A DNA stretch of 64,000 nucleotides from Muribaculaceae bacterium Isolate-037 (Harlan) (GTDB taxonomy: Bacteria > Bacteroidota > Bacteroidia > Bacteroidales > Muribaculaceae): contig RIAZ01000013.1 in NCBI GenBank assembly GCA_003762615.1, positions 62,001 to 126,000 on the forward strand, read 5' to 3'. This document shows positions 9,178 through 17,813 of this stretch, in pieces (positions within the stretch are counted from its first letter, which is position 1; every line of letters starts with the position of its first letter). The notes beneath the pieces were generated by a model. The model did not search any database, was not told the origin of the DNA, and was given only the letters and a program-made list of their open reading frames with translations. The position numbers were made by a program, and so were the translations under genes.

Positions 9178-9666
9178 ATGGCGACGAATATTGAAATAGA
9201 GACTCTCTTCAAGAGCAATTATGCAGTGATGCACCGACTCGCTTCCATGCTGCTTCATGACGGGGAGTCTGCTCACGACATTGTGCATGATGTCTTCACT
9301 TCCCTGATGGATAAGGATACGTCGGGGAGTGTGGATGCTCCATATCTTTTGTCAAGCGTCAGGAACCGGTGCCTGAATCGCTTGCGTGACATTGACGTGA
9401 GGGAACGTTTCAAAAGATTGTACATTCTCTGCAATAATGAGGCTGACGAATGTGATGACTGGCCTGACGAAAATCTGCTTGAGGTACTGGCTCATTGTGA
9501 GGATTGGCTGCCTCCAAAATGTTCAAGGGTTTTCTGTATGAGATTTCGTGAGGAGATGAAGACGGATGAGATTGCCTCCGAACTCGGAATGGGTGAGAGA
9601 ATGGTATTCAAGCATCTTCGCCATGCGTTGGATATATTACGTTTAAAACTGAATCAGAATGGATAA
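9178..9666 (+). CDS. ECF-type RNA polymerase sigma factor
   Basis: This 162-aa sigma-70 family protein has region 2 ('MLLHDGESAHDIVHDVFTSL') near residues 25-45 and region 4 ('MKTDEIASELGMGERMVFKHLRHAL') near the C-terminus. The ATG at 9178 is preferred to a TTG at 9151. Its stop overlaps the next gene's start by 8 bp, typical of a sigma/anti-sigma pair. By analogy with Bacteroidetes FecI-like systems it should be held by the FecR-like protein and released by a signal from the barrel protein downstream. Confidence 0.9.
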   Translation: MATNIEIETLFKSNYAVMHRLASMLLHDGESAHDIVHDVFTSLMDKDTSGSVDAPYLLSSVRNRCLNRLRDIDVRERFKRLYILCNNEADECDDWPDENLLEVLAHCEDWLPPKCSRVFCMRFREEMKTDEIASELGMGERMVFKHLRHALDILRLKLNQNG

Positions 9667-10315
9667 GTTTGAATCGTTGCTGAATGCAATAGAACATCCG
9701 GAGAACTACACACCGGACGAACTCGAGCGTATGGCTTCCGATCCGGAGACATCGGAAATTTACCGTGCTCTCTGCGCTGCACGTAGTTCGGCTTTCTCCG
9801 GCAATATGCTTGAAGAGGATGACGTTGAGAAGGAATGGGAAAAATTCTCCAAGACCCTTTCAAAAAGACCTAAGAAATGGAAATTCCCGGCATACCTTTC
9901 CAGTCGTCGGCACATAGTAGCCTGCGCTGTGATAGGCGTTGTCTCAGTTTCAATGTTGGCAATAGGTGTTTCAATGAGCATGAAAATGAATCATGCGGAT
10001 AGTCCGAAAATAGAGAAACCGTCAGATGTAGTAAAACCTATACTGACAACATCCGAACTGTCGGACATATATCTTGACTCAACATCAGTCATGAAGAGGG
10101 ACCTTGTGTTTGAAAATGAGTCCCTGGACGTAATCCTTGACCGTCTTGCTCCACACTATGGGGTGAAGGTGAACTATATGACCGATGCGGCAAAATCCAT
10201 AAGGCTTTTCTACAAATGGGATTCATCAATATCTCTTGACAGCTTGATTGGGCAGCTCAACACATTCGAAAGAATACGTCTGCATCGTGATGGCGACACC
10301 CTAAACGTAAACTGA
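9659..10315 (+). CDS. FecR-like anti-sigma factor with DUF4974-like tail
   Basis: This 218-aa single-pass protein has a cytoplasmic N-terminus (1-85), one TM segment near residues 86-108 and a periplasmic C-terminal region. Residues about 150-218 ('LVFENESLDVILDRLAPHYGVKV' onward) have the secretin/STN-like fold typical of DUF4974 at the end of Bacteroidetes FecR proteins. It lacks a well-formed central FecR domain and is shorter than the usual 320 or so residues. It overlaps the sigma gene and precedes the STN-barrel gene by 16 bp, so the three form one operon for trans-envelope signalling. Confidence 0.8.
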   Translation: MDKFESLLNAIEHPENYTPDELERMASDPETSEIYRALCAARSSAFSGNMLEEDDVEKEWEKFSKTLSKRPKKWKFPAYLSSRRHIVACAVIGVVSVSMLAIGVSMSMKMNHADSPKIEKPSDVVKPILTTSELSDIYLDSTSVMKRDLVFENESLDVILDRLAPHYGVKVNYMTDAAKSIRLFYKWDSSISLDSLIGQLNTFERIRLHRDGDTLNVN

Positions 10316-10331
10316 CATAACTTTTACCGAC

Positions 10332-12911
10332 ATGCTACGATTTAATAAAATAGTGATGGCAATCTTTGCCATTCCGCTTCTCATTTCCCTATCCCTTCTC
10401 TCATCCTTATCTGCATATCCCTACACCTTTTCCTACAGATTCAATGCCACGCCCGTATCTGAAGCCTTGACAAAACTGATAAAGGAGCATCCCTCAGCAA
10501 AAATAACGTTCATATATAATGACCTTGATGATTACACCACGTCTGTCAATGTGGACACCGATGACGTAATGGAGGCTGTACGTGGCATTACCGGTCTGAA
10601 TCCCATATCTGTCACGGAAAAGGATGGACAGATCTACATAGAGGTGATACACCGTGGAAAATATCACTATCATGGTAGGATCGTCAATGAGTTTAGCGAA
10701 CCGGTGCCTTATGCCACTGTGCTGCTGCTCTCTCCAAAGGATTCCACTGTGGTGACTTACGGCATAACCAAGTCTAATGGCAAGTTCCTGATACCTTGCG
10801 ATCGTAAGGATGTGATCGCAAAGATCAGCAGCATAGGCTACAGGAAGAAATATATGAAATGTGGCTCCCAATCTCTCGGCGACATAACTCTGAATACTCT
10901 TGCCATAAATCTGAAGAATATTGACGTGAATGCGGATGATGCTCATCTTTATTCCGACCGGACGGTGTATGTGCCGCAGCAGCGACATAAGAATTCATCC
11001 ATGTCTGCCATTGAACTGTTGCAAAGGATGGGTATTCCTCAGCTCCTGTTCAGGTCGATTAATGCAGCCCCCACGACAAACTCCGGTCAACCGATAGCCT
11101 TTTTCATAGACTATCTTCCGGCTTCCGACGAGGAGTTGTCAGGAATGAATCTTCAGAACGTAAAGAGGGTGGAATATCTTGAATTTCCGGCAGACTCACG
11201 TTTTGGCGGTAAACCTTTCGTCGTGAATTTCATAATGACAAGATATGAATATGGAGGCTACTTCAAGACGTATCTAAATAAAAATTTCATACTGAACACT
11301 ACGCAAGTCAATGAGTACGCTCGTTTCCAATATAAAAGAATGACATACGACCTTACGGGACTCGGATTCTTTTCAAATGCCGGTCATAATGGGAATCAGA
11401 CCACTGAAACGTTCCGGCTTCCTCAGCCTGATGGGACTATGAAGGAATTCAACCGTTATTCCAACACGTTATCATCAAAGAGGAAAATCAGGCAATATAG
11501 AGCTTCATTTAAAGCCACGTATGAGTCCGATAATATAACCGCGAGCAGCCGTGTCTATGGCACCATCGACAATGGTCCCAACAGTGATATGGGTGGCACG
11601 GTGGCATATTCCCCTTCTGATTTCCCGAATTCAACGTATAGTATGAGTCGCGACTCCAGATCAAGATTCATACAATTCAATGGTAACTATTATTTCAAGT
11701 TGTCGGATAAGGATATGCTGATATTCTCTCCAAAATATTCATTCTTTCATACGGAAGATGGTTCAAATTATGCAGAAAAAGGATTCTCTCCCAAGATCAA
11801 TTTCGCCACTGACAATACCAACCAGTTATATGGAAAAATTTCTTGGCAGCGTCGGTTGGGAAAATTCGGCACGATAACCTTATATGGGAATGGAGAACAT
11901 GATTATTATCGCACACGTTATTCCGGAACGTCCGATGCATACGACCGCACGAAAAATACGCGTATTTCCACAGTCGCCGATTATGAGGTGTCAATAGGCA
12001 ATCTGTATGGCGGTGCAAGTTTCGGTTGGAGTTGGGACAACATCAAAATGAATGAGGTGAAATCGAAAGTTTCCTCTCCCAGTATGTCTCTCTTCCTGCA
12101 ATATCTCGTAACCCGACAGCATCAGGTATATGGCAATTTCAGATATTCTACATGGTCGCCCAATCCATCGTTCATGAGCGAGAATGTGATACAGTCTAAC
12201 CATCTGATGAGCTACACGGGAAATCCGAATCTTGTGCCAAGCAAGACTTATAGCGTCAATATCAACTATAGCTGGATCCCCTCCAATCGTTTCAGTTTAT
12301 CTCTGTTCGGTAGTACATGGACAGTAAAAGACCGTTATGTCTACGATTATGAGGCATCTGCCGATGGCTTACTCCGCACGATAAAGCAGCCTTTGGGCAG
12401 CTATATGATAGGTAATGTGGGAGTCTCTGCGAGGGCATCGTTTTTTGGCAGGGCTCTACAGATAAATGGGAATATCAGTCAGCATTTCGCACATAATGGC
12501 GCACCATATAACTATACACGTTTCCCGATCTCCTTCGTATTGAATGTAAACTATTATCTCAAGGATTTCTACTTCAATACCTATTATTCCTCCCGAAATC
12601 ACTATAGCGACGGCTACATGGTGGGCACATGGATGGAGTATAAGGATAATTATCAGATCAGTGCGGGATGGGCAAATGCGAAATGGAATCTAAGGGTGAC
12701 GGCTTCCAATTTCGCGCGTTGGAACTGGATATCTCATAAAGCCTGGTTCAAAAGCCGCTATTACGATAATTCCGATGTAGTGTCGACAGGTGATTACCAT
12801 GCCCGTTTCACAGTCTCAGCCACCTTCACGTTCGGATATGGCAAGAAAGTGAAAGCCGACAGGGAATCCGGGGGTGGCGATTCCGCAACGTCCGGCATCC
12901 TTAAGAATTGA
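10332..12911 (+). CDS. STN-domain outer-membrane beta-barrel protein (TonB-receptor-like)
   Basis: This 859-aa exported protein starts with a signal peptide (about 1-28). An STN signalling domain (about 32-112), a carboxypeptidase-regulatory-like beta-sandwich (about 115-185), a degenerate plug-like region (about 205-300) and a 22-strand-type barrel resembling OMP_b-brl_3 follow. The STN domain is what contacts FecR-like anti-sigma factors in FecA-type systems, which fits the two preceding genes. There is no SusD-like partner and no clear TonB box, so a sensor or small-molecule transporter role is more likely than polysaccharide uptake. The plug is short, and whether it is TonB-dependent is uncertain. 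Confidence 0.82.
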   Translation: MLRFNKIVMAIFAIPLLISLSLLSSLSAYPYTFSYRFNATPVSEALTKLIKEHPSAKITFIYNDLDDYTTSVNVDTDDVMEAVRGITGLNPISVTEKDGQIYIEVIHRGKYHYHGRIVNEFSEPVPYATVLLLSPKDSTVVTYGITKSNGKFLIPCDRKDVIAKISSIGYRKKYMKCGSQSLGDITLNTLAINLKNIDVNADDAHLYSDRTVYVPQQRHKNSSMSAIELLQRMGIPQLLFRSINAAPTTNSGQPIAFFIDYLPASDEELSGMNLQNVKRVEYLEFPADSRFGGKPFVVNFIMTRYEYGGYFKTYLNKNFILNTTQVNEYARFQYKRMTYDLTGLGFFSNAGHNGNQTTETFRLPQPDGTMKEFNRYSNTLSSKRKIRQYRASFKATYESDNITASSRVYGTIDNGPNSDMGGTVAYSPSDFPNSTYSMSRDSRSRFIQFNGNYYFKLSDKDMLIFSPKYSFFHTEDGSNYAEKGFSPKINFATDNTNQLYGKISWQRRLGKFGTITLYGNGEHDYYRTRYSGTSDAYDRTKNTRISTVADYEVSIGNLYGGASFGWSWDNIKMNEVKSKVSSPSMSLFLQYLVTRQHQVYGNFRYSTWSPNPSFMSENVIQSNHLMSYTGNPNLVPSKTYSVNINYSWIPSNRFSLSLFGSTWTVKDRYVYDYEASADGLLRTIKQPLGSYMIGNVGVSARASFFGRALQINGNISQHFAHNGAPYNYTRFPISFVLNVNYYLKDFYFNTYYSSRNHYSDGYMVGTWMEYKDNYQISAGWANAKWNLRVTASNFARWNWISHKAWFKSRYYDNSDVVSTGDYHARFTVSATFTFGYGKKVKADRESGGGDSATSGILKN

Positions 12912-12915
12912 CAAT

Positions 12916-12980
12916 GGGGACGCAAGTTTTCAGTTATGCGTAAACCTTCAGTTACGCGCAAGCTGAAAGTTTGCGTCCCC
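12916..12980. repeat. Long nested hairpin between convergent genes
   Basis: Outer arms GGGGACGCAA (12916-12925) and TTGCGTCCCC (12971-12980) pair perfectly and continue through TTTTCAG/CTGAAA to an inner stem GCGTAA (12938-12943) with TTACGC (12952-12957). No T-run follows on either side. It could be a bidirectional terminator for the barrel gene and the symporter or a mobile palindromic unit. Confidence 0.6.
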
Positions 12981-12989
12981 GTCTGTATA

Positions 12990-13010
12990 TGTGGCAGATT
13001 CTCTGCCACA
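12990..13010. terminator. Short perfect hairpin before symporter stop
   Basis: TGTGGCAGA (12990-12998) and TCTGCCACA (13002-13010) form a 9-bp stem with a 3-nt loop. It lies 17 bp past the symporter stop on the minus strand. It lacks a U-tract, so terminator function is only suggested. Confidence 0.4.
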
Positions 13011-13026
13011 GAAAGGCGCTTGTCGC

Positions 13027-14220
13027 TCAGAGCGATTCATTCATCCGGTGTGCCGTGGAGGGGAAGCAGCGGTTGATGACGATGGCGATGAAGCCGTCGC
13101 CGGTCACGTTGCAGGCAGTGCCGAAGCTGTCCATGGCGATGTAGAGTGCAATCATGAGTGCCTGGTCAGCTTCGGAGAAGCCGAGCATGTTGGCAAGTAG
13201 TCCGAGCGATGCCATGATGGCTCCACCGGGTACTCCGGGTGCCGCGATTATCGAGATGCCTATCATGAAGATGAAGCCGGCAAACATAGGCGTGTCGTAG
13301 GGGAGTCCCTGCATGATCATGAGTGCAACCGCACATGCCACTATCTTCATCGCGCTACCCGACATGTGGATGGTGGCGCATAGCGGTATCACAAAACCGA
13401 CTGTGTCCTCATCTACCCCCATCTTGATTGCCTGACGGAGCGTCACGGGAATGGTTGCGGCGGAGGATTGCGTACCCAATGCCGTGAAATACGCAGGGAG
13501 CATCGTGTAGAGCAGTTTGAGGGGATTCTTCCTTGCCACTAATCCTGCAATCAGATATTGCACCAGCAGCAGGAAGATGTGCATGGCGAAGATTATGAGT
13601 ATTATCTTCACGAATGCCGACAGCACGGTTGCCACTTGTCCGGATACCGTCATGTTGAGGAATATGCCGAATATATACAAAGGAAGCAACGGGATGATGA
13701 CTTTCGCGATGGTCATTGACACCACATCCCGGAATTCATTTAACGCGGATTTCAGAGTGTCGCCCTTTATATAGGCGAGGGCGAGACCGAGAGTGAAGGC
13801 GAGCACAAGGGCACTCATCACTCCGAACAATGGGGGCATCTCCACTGTGAAGTATGCCGACAGGTCGTGACCCTCCTCCAGATTACGAAGTGCCGCCGGG
13901 GAGATGAGACGCGGGAAGAACGTGTCGCCCACCCAGTAGCTCATGAAGCCCGACAGTGTGGTGGAGAGATAGGCGAGAGCCGCAGTGGCGAGAAGCATCT
14001 TTCCCGCCTTGTTGCCGATGTCGGCGATTGCCGGAGCCACGAAACCAAGTATGATGAGCGGTATCAGGAAACCCAGGAATTGGCTGAAGATGGCATTAAA
14101 CGTGGCGAAGAATCTTCCGAGCCATATCGGGAAGAATTGTCCCGCGATTATGCCGAGGATAATCGCGATGATGATTTTTACAAGAAGGTTGATTTTCGGA
14201 AATTTCATAATATTAGACAT
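13027..14220 (-). CDS. Dicarboxylate/amino acid:cation symporter (DAACS family)
   Basis: This 397-aa inner-membrane protein has eight or so TM helices plus two re-entrant hairpins. The serine-rich HP1 segment 'TALGTQSSAATIPVTL' and the TM8/HP2 region 'GVPGGAIMASLGLL' are characteristic of GltP/GltT/SstT-like carriers. It probably imports glutamate, aspartate, serine or C4-dicarboxylates with Na+ or H+; the substrate is not resolvable. It is read leftward after the solute-binding protein and porin genes, separated from the former by 39 bp, suggesting one leftward unit. Confidence 0.92.
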   Translation of the reverse strand: MSNIMKFPKINLLVKIIIAIILGIIAGQFFPIWLGRFFATFNAIFSQFLGFLIPLIILGFVAPAIADIGNKAGKMLLATAALAYLSTTLSGFMSYWVGDTFFPRLISPAALRNLEEGHDLSAYFTVEMPPLFGVMSALVLAFTLGLALAYIKGDTLKSALNEFRDVVSMTIAKVIIPLLPLYIFGIFLNMTVSGQVATVLSAFVKIILIIFAMHIFLLLVQYLIAGLVARKNPLKLLYTMLPAYFTALGTQSSAATIPVTLRQAIKMGVDEDTVGFVIPLCATIHMSGSAMKIVACAVALMIMQGLPYDTPMFAGFIFMIGISIIAAPGVPGGAIMASLGLLANMLGFSEADQALMIALYIAMDSFGTACNVTGDGFIAIVINRCFPSTAHRMNESL

Positions 14221-14259
14221 GAATTATTTTACAATCGATTGCTGCCGACGTATGCCGGG

Positions 14260-15075
14260 TCAGTACTTGCCGATAAGCCGGCGATAATCCGGAGTTGACT
14301 TGAAATCGGTCAGCCATTGCTCCGTCTTGTTGAAGAGTACGGAGTCTTCCGGCGAGAAGAGCCACACCTGAAACTGGGTGAAGCTGACCGGTTTCTCAAA
14401 ATTGAGATTAGGATATTGCTTCTGCATGCGTCGGGCTATACGCTCGTTGACCACTGCCTGTTTCATCTTCCCGGTTGCCACCGCCATGCAGAGATATTCT
14501 TCCGACATTCCCTCCTCCAATGCCAGGTTGATGTCGCTGCCTATCTCTTTTGAGAGTCGGCGTAGGCGCATTATTGCCGGGGAGTCACGCTGGATGTGCA
14601 CCGTGTCGCCGGCAAGGTCAAGGATAGAGTTGATGCGGCGTTGTCCGGTGGAGTCGATGGTCTGCACGAGCACCATCTTGTCGAGGAAGACGTTTTGCGT
14701 GGTCAGAAACCGCTCCTTCACGGAATTATCTGACGGGAGCGACGCGAGGATAGTGTAGCTTCCGTTCTCCAGACGGCTGAGTGCGTCATGCAGGTTCACC
14801 ACGGGCCATATCTTCACGGGCGTGGAGGTCTGCGACGCGAAGAGACGCAGCATATCGTAGTTTATGCCGCCGAGTGTGTCGGAATAGAGATAATAGCTCG
14901 ACGGTCCGTAGAGGATGGCGACGTCGATGGTGTCGCCGCCGGATCCCCCCTTTATCAAGGTGGGGAGCGACGACTGATGTGAGCAGCGGCGCGTCATTGT
15001 CATTCCGGCTACGATAATTATGAGCAGCACGACGTAGAGGGCTGTCTGTCCGTATTTGTGAGGCATTCGCTTCAT
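14260..15075 (-). CDS. Membrane-anchored periplasmic solute-binding protein (SBP_bac_3-like)
   Basis: This 271-aa protein has an N-terminal membrane anchor (about residues 10-30) and then a bilobed periplasmic binding fold from 'DTIDVAILYGPSSYYLYSDTLGGINYDML' to the end. This is the SBP family 3 pattern (amino-acid binding or MltF-like). No lytic transglycosylase domain follows, so it is not a full MltF. No ABC permease or ATPase is adjacent; the neighbours are a porin upstream (19 bp gap) and a secondary symporter downstream. A role in sensing or delivering a solute within that set is inferred. Confidence 0.7.
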   Translation of the reverse strand: MKRMPHKYGQTALYVVLLIIIVAGMTMTRRCSHQSSLPTLIKGGSGGDTIDVAILYGPSSYYLYSDTLGGINYDMLRLFASQTSTPVKIWPVVNLHDALSRLENGSYTILASLPSDNSVKERFLTTQNVFLDKMVLVQTIDSTGQRRINSILDLAGDTVHIQRDSPAIMRLRRLSKEIGSDINLALEEGMSEEYLCMAVATGKMKQAVVNERIARRMQKQYPNLNFEKPVSFTQFQVWLFSPEDSVLFNKTEQWLTDFKSTPDYRRLIGKY

Positions 15076-15094
15076 ATCCTTGGGGCGTTGTTTG

Positions 15095-17140
15095 TCAGTT
15101 GGAGAAATCTACCGACAGACCCATCTCAAGACGGCGCGGGTTCATCGGATAGTGGGGGAGCAGGAAGCTCTCCTTCGAGAACCATCCCTGGTTGACGTGG
15201 CTCCAGAGCACGTAGAAACGCGTCTTGTAGAGGCGTGCCGAGATATAGGCGTTGCAGTAGGGATAGTTGCCCACCTTCACCTTATCGTCACCCTGCACGT
15301 GGAAACTCATCGTTGCCGGCTGGTAGTTCAGTCCGTTGTATTTCGTATAGTAGTCGCAATCCACGCCTATCTGAAGTTTCAGCACCTTGAAGGCGATGAA
15401 CTTGAGGAAGAGATTGCTGTAGATGGTGAACTGGGGGAGTGGCAGCACATTGTCGTTGGAGCTTTTCTGATAGTAGAGCGAATTGTTCCAATGAAGTATG
15501 CCCACCTTGAATTGCTGGTCGAGACGTGCGGAGAAGATCTGAATGTTACCGCCATACTGACGTGGGAGTGAATTTGCATCGAAATACACGTAGTTCTGAA
15601 TGTTCTCCACGCCTGCGCTGAGTGTGGTGCGGGTCCAGGGTATAAGCAATTCGCCGCCTACCTTGTAGGTGCGGGTCTTTCCGAAGTCGTTCTGCCAAGC
15701 GAAATGGTTGGAGATATAGTTCTGGAGCAGATAGGGCTGCGCCACGTTGCGGAACTCGGCATTGGCGGAGATCTTCACGGAGTCGCCGAATAACTTGAAC
15801 CGCGTGTTGATCTCTCCGTCAAGTTCAAGATCGCCGACGGCATCCCCCACAAGTCCGAAGCGCGCACTTGCCGCATATCGCAATATCGAACCTTTATCCT
15901 TATGCAGACGTCCACCCACCCATAGGAAATTGCGTGTAGACGTGTTGGGTATCTTGAAGTTGGCGGGCAACGGAGTGAGTTGATCGATCTCTTCCTCGGT
16001 CAGTTCCGGATTATAGAAATAGGGTGTCTGCTTATATTTCTGGGTCTGATAGGAGATGTAGGCGGAAAGACCGAACTTTGCCCATTTCTGGAAACCCTCG
16101 ATAAGTTCGATGCCGAAGGAGTTGGTCATCTGTGTGAGATATGTGTTGTCTTGCGTCTCGAGCGGGTCAAGATAGAAATTGGTCCAGAAATCCTTTGCCT
16201 GCGACTGGTTGGTGTTGATGAAGAAATGGCGCGTGTGCTGGAGGTCGAATGAATATATGAACCGGGTCATGGGCACGTATACCTCACGCGTCAGAGTGTC
16301 GTTTACCTGCTCCGACCTCCAGAAACCGAGCTTATAGGCGTGGGTCATGAAAAGCTCATCGCCGTTCACTCTCGAGTGGGCTGCATTCAGTCGCGTCGGT
16401 ATGCTCTTAGGTTCAATCTTGTTGACGCCACCCTGAAGCTGGGCAGGGTCGGTGATGTAGAGGTCGTCGGTGATGCCGCCGTTCTCCTTATTAAGGAAGT
16501 TATAGTGATTATAGAAGGCCTGTAGTTCATATCGGTCGCCAAGATAGTATGTCGACAGGCTGTAGGAGAAATCCTTCGTAGCCTGTGCCTCGTATGCACC
16601 CTTTGAATAGATATAGTCGAGGGTGCCGCCCACTCCGATGCGTCGGTTGACGTTGCCGGCGAAATCCACTTTGAGACGGTCCTGATGGCTCATCTTGTTG
16701 CCACCCCATCCATACGACATTATCGTGGTGGGGATATATACGTTGTAGAACTTCTGTTTCCGGAAAGAGGGTATCCAGGCATCAAGGGCATCCTTGAAAA
16801 AGAAAGTGGCTCTCCGCGGCCTGTTGAAATAAATCAGGTCGATACCCTCCGCGCCGAGGTTGCCGGTGGTGGCGTAAGCGTCGGTCACGAGTGACGGGAT
16901 TGCCGTCCGTTGGTAGTTATATGTGAGGGTGTCGATGGTCGATTCCACATGGTTGCCGAGTGGGAACGTCAGGGTCCAGGCACTACCGGGACGGATTGTG
17001 TCGTTTTTGGGAGCGGAAATCTCGTTTTTTTCAGATCCTCGTCCCCGGGCGCCGCCTCTGGAGAGCTGTTGGCTCTGTGCCCAGACCCCGGCAAGGGGGA
17101 GCAGCGCGATGCTGATGATAAGTGCACGTTTTACAAACAT
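15095..17140 (-). CDS. Putative porin (Porin_10 family)
   Basis: This 681-aa outer-membrane protein has a signal peptide (about 1-21, ending 'GVWAQ'). It then has the conserved N-terminal segment of Bacteroidetes 'putative porin' proteins, with 'IDLIYFNRPRRATFFFKDAL', followed by many amphipathic strands and a terminal 'SVDFSN'. The short region after the signal peptide is Gly/Arg-rich. It is the first gene of a likely leftward unit with the solute-binding protein and the symporter, plausibly an outer-membrane entry route for the same nutrients. Its true substrate is unknown. Confidence 0.8.
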   Translation of the reverse strand: MFVKRALIISIALLPLAGVWAQSQQLSRGGARGRGSEKNEISAPKNDTIRPGSAWTLTFPLGNHVESTIDTLTYNYQRTAIPSLVTDAYATTGNLGAEGIDLIYFNRPRRATFFFKDALDAWIPSFRKQKFYNVYIPTTIMSYGWGGNKMSHQDRLKVDFAGNVNRRIGVGGTLDYIYSKGAYEAQATKDFSYSLSTYYLGDRYELQAFYNHYNFLNKENGGITDDLYITDPAQLQGGVNKIEPKSIPTRLNAAHSRVNGDELFMTHAYKLGFWRSEQVNDTLTREVYVPMTRFIYSFDLQHTRHFFINTNQSQAKDFWTNFYLDPLETQDNTYLTQMTNSFGIELIEGFQKWAKFGLSAYISYQTQKYKQTPYFYNPELTEEEIDQLTPLPANFKIPNTSTRNFLWVGGRLHKDKGSILRYAASARFGLVGDAVGDLELDGEINTRFKLFGDSVKISANAEFRNVAQPYLLQNYISNHFAWQNDFGKTRTYKVGGELLIPWTRTTLSAGVENIQNYVYFDANSLPRQYGGNIQIFSARLDQQFKVGILHWNNSLYYQKSSNDNVLPLPQFTIYSNLFLKFIAFKVLKLQIGVDCDYYTKYNGLNYQPATMSFHVQGDDKVKVGNYPYCNAYISARLYKTRFYVLWSHVNQGWFSKESFLLPHYPMNPRRLEMGLSVDFSN

Positions 17141-17564
17141 GACGCGAAATTACTAAATAAAAGGGTAAAATAAAAGAGCGGGGTTTCACAATCACGCTCT
17201 CCTGTAGCATTAAATTCTAATACCATGAATAAAACACAGTGCAAATACAATAATCGTATCTCTTTAACGGAGAAATACCCACGATATTGCAGGTATTTTT
17301 ATATTTTTAGAAAGAAAAATGCGTTTTGATGAAACAAAATCGGGATAATGTGCGTTTATATGTTGTAAAACATAATTTAATAACATAATTTGTAGAATTT
17401 GAGTAGATGATAAAATACAAATTGCATTTATACGGAATCCCACATTCCTGATATAATAACTGCAAACCCTCATTATTTGTTGATTCCAGAATCCGTAAGG
17501 ATCGTGGGATGATGGAGGGGAAAGAGATTGGATTTTGTCTGACGCTCATAAAAATGTAATTATT
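17141..17564. other. AT-rich intergenic stretch without a supported gene
   Basis: This stretch is the upstream region of the porin. Short open frames exist on both strands but lack family resemblance and a sensible start. No tRNA, repeat or convincing promoter was recognised. Confidence 0.5.
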
Positions 17565-17657
17565 ATGAAACATGCATTATCAAAATTTGTGAAATGGTAT
17601 TGTGAGTCTGCCGCTAAGGTATACGATCATGAAGGAGTGAGAAGGTATTGGATCTAA
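17565..17657 (+). CDS. Candidate 30-aa small protein
   Basis: An ATG at 17565 opens 30 codons ending in TAA at 17655-17657. The product is basic and aromatic-rich, ending 'EGVRRYWI', with one Cys and two Trp. A rho-independent terminator follows 37 bp later (17694-17733), as expected for a short independent transcript. No family is recognised and no clear promoter was found, so this is a candidate only; the terminator could equally serve the DUF4301 gene on the other strand. Confidence 0.35.
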   Translation: MKHALSKFVKWYCESAAKVYDHEGVRRYWI

Positions 17658-17693
17658 AAATCAAAAAAAGTAAAAAGTTAGAAAAGAAATAGA

Positions 17694-17733
17694 AAAAGAA
17701 TGCCCCCGAAATCATTCGGAGGCATTCTTTTGT
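17694..17733. terminator. Bidirectional intrinsic terminator
   Basis: A 17-bp stem with one C/A mismatch (17694-17710 with 17715-17731) and a 4-nt loop has a T-run on the plus strand and a T-rich tail on the minus strand. It can end both the small ORF (plus) and the DUF4301 gene (minus). Confidence 0.8.
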
Positions 17734-17813
17734 ATTATTTATGGTCTATTATTTATGGAATATAGTCTATAACCCTACCCTTAAACTATCAACTATAAAC
17801 TATAAGCTATAAA

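Noticed and set aside
14260..15075. MltF-type lytic transglycosylase
   Set aside because: The frame ends after the solute-binding domain; no transglycosylase domain or catalytic Glu motif follows.
17307..17573. 88-codon minus-strand frame in the gap upstream of the porin
   Set aside because: Extremely AT-rich, no recognisable motif and no signal for translation; likely chance.
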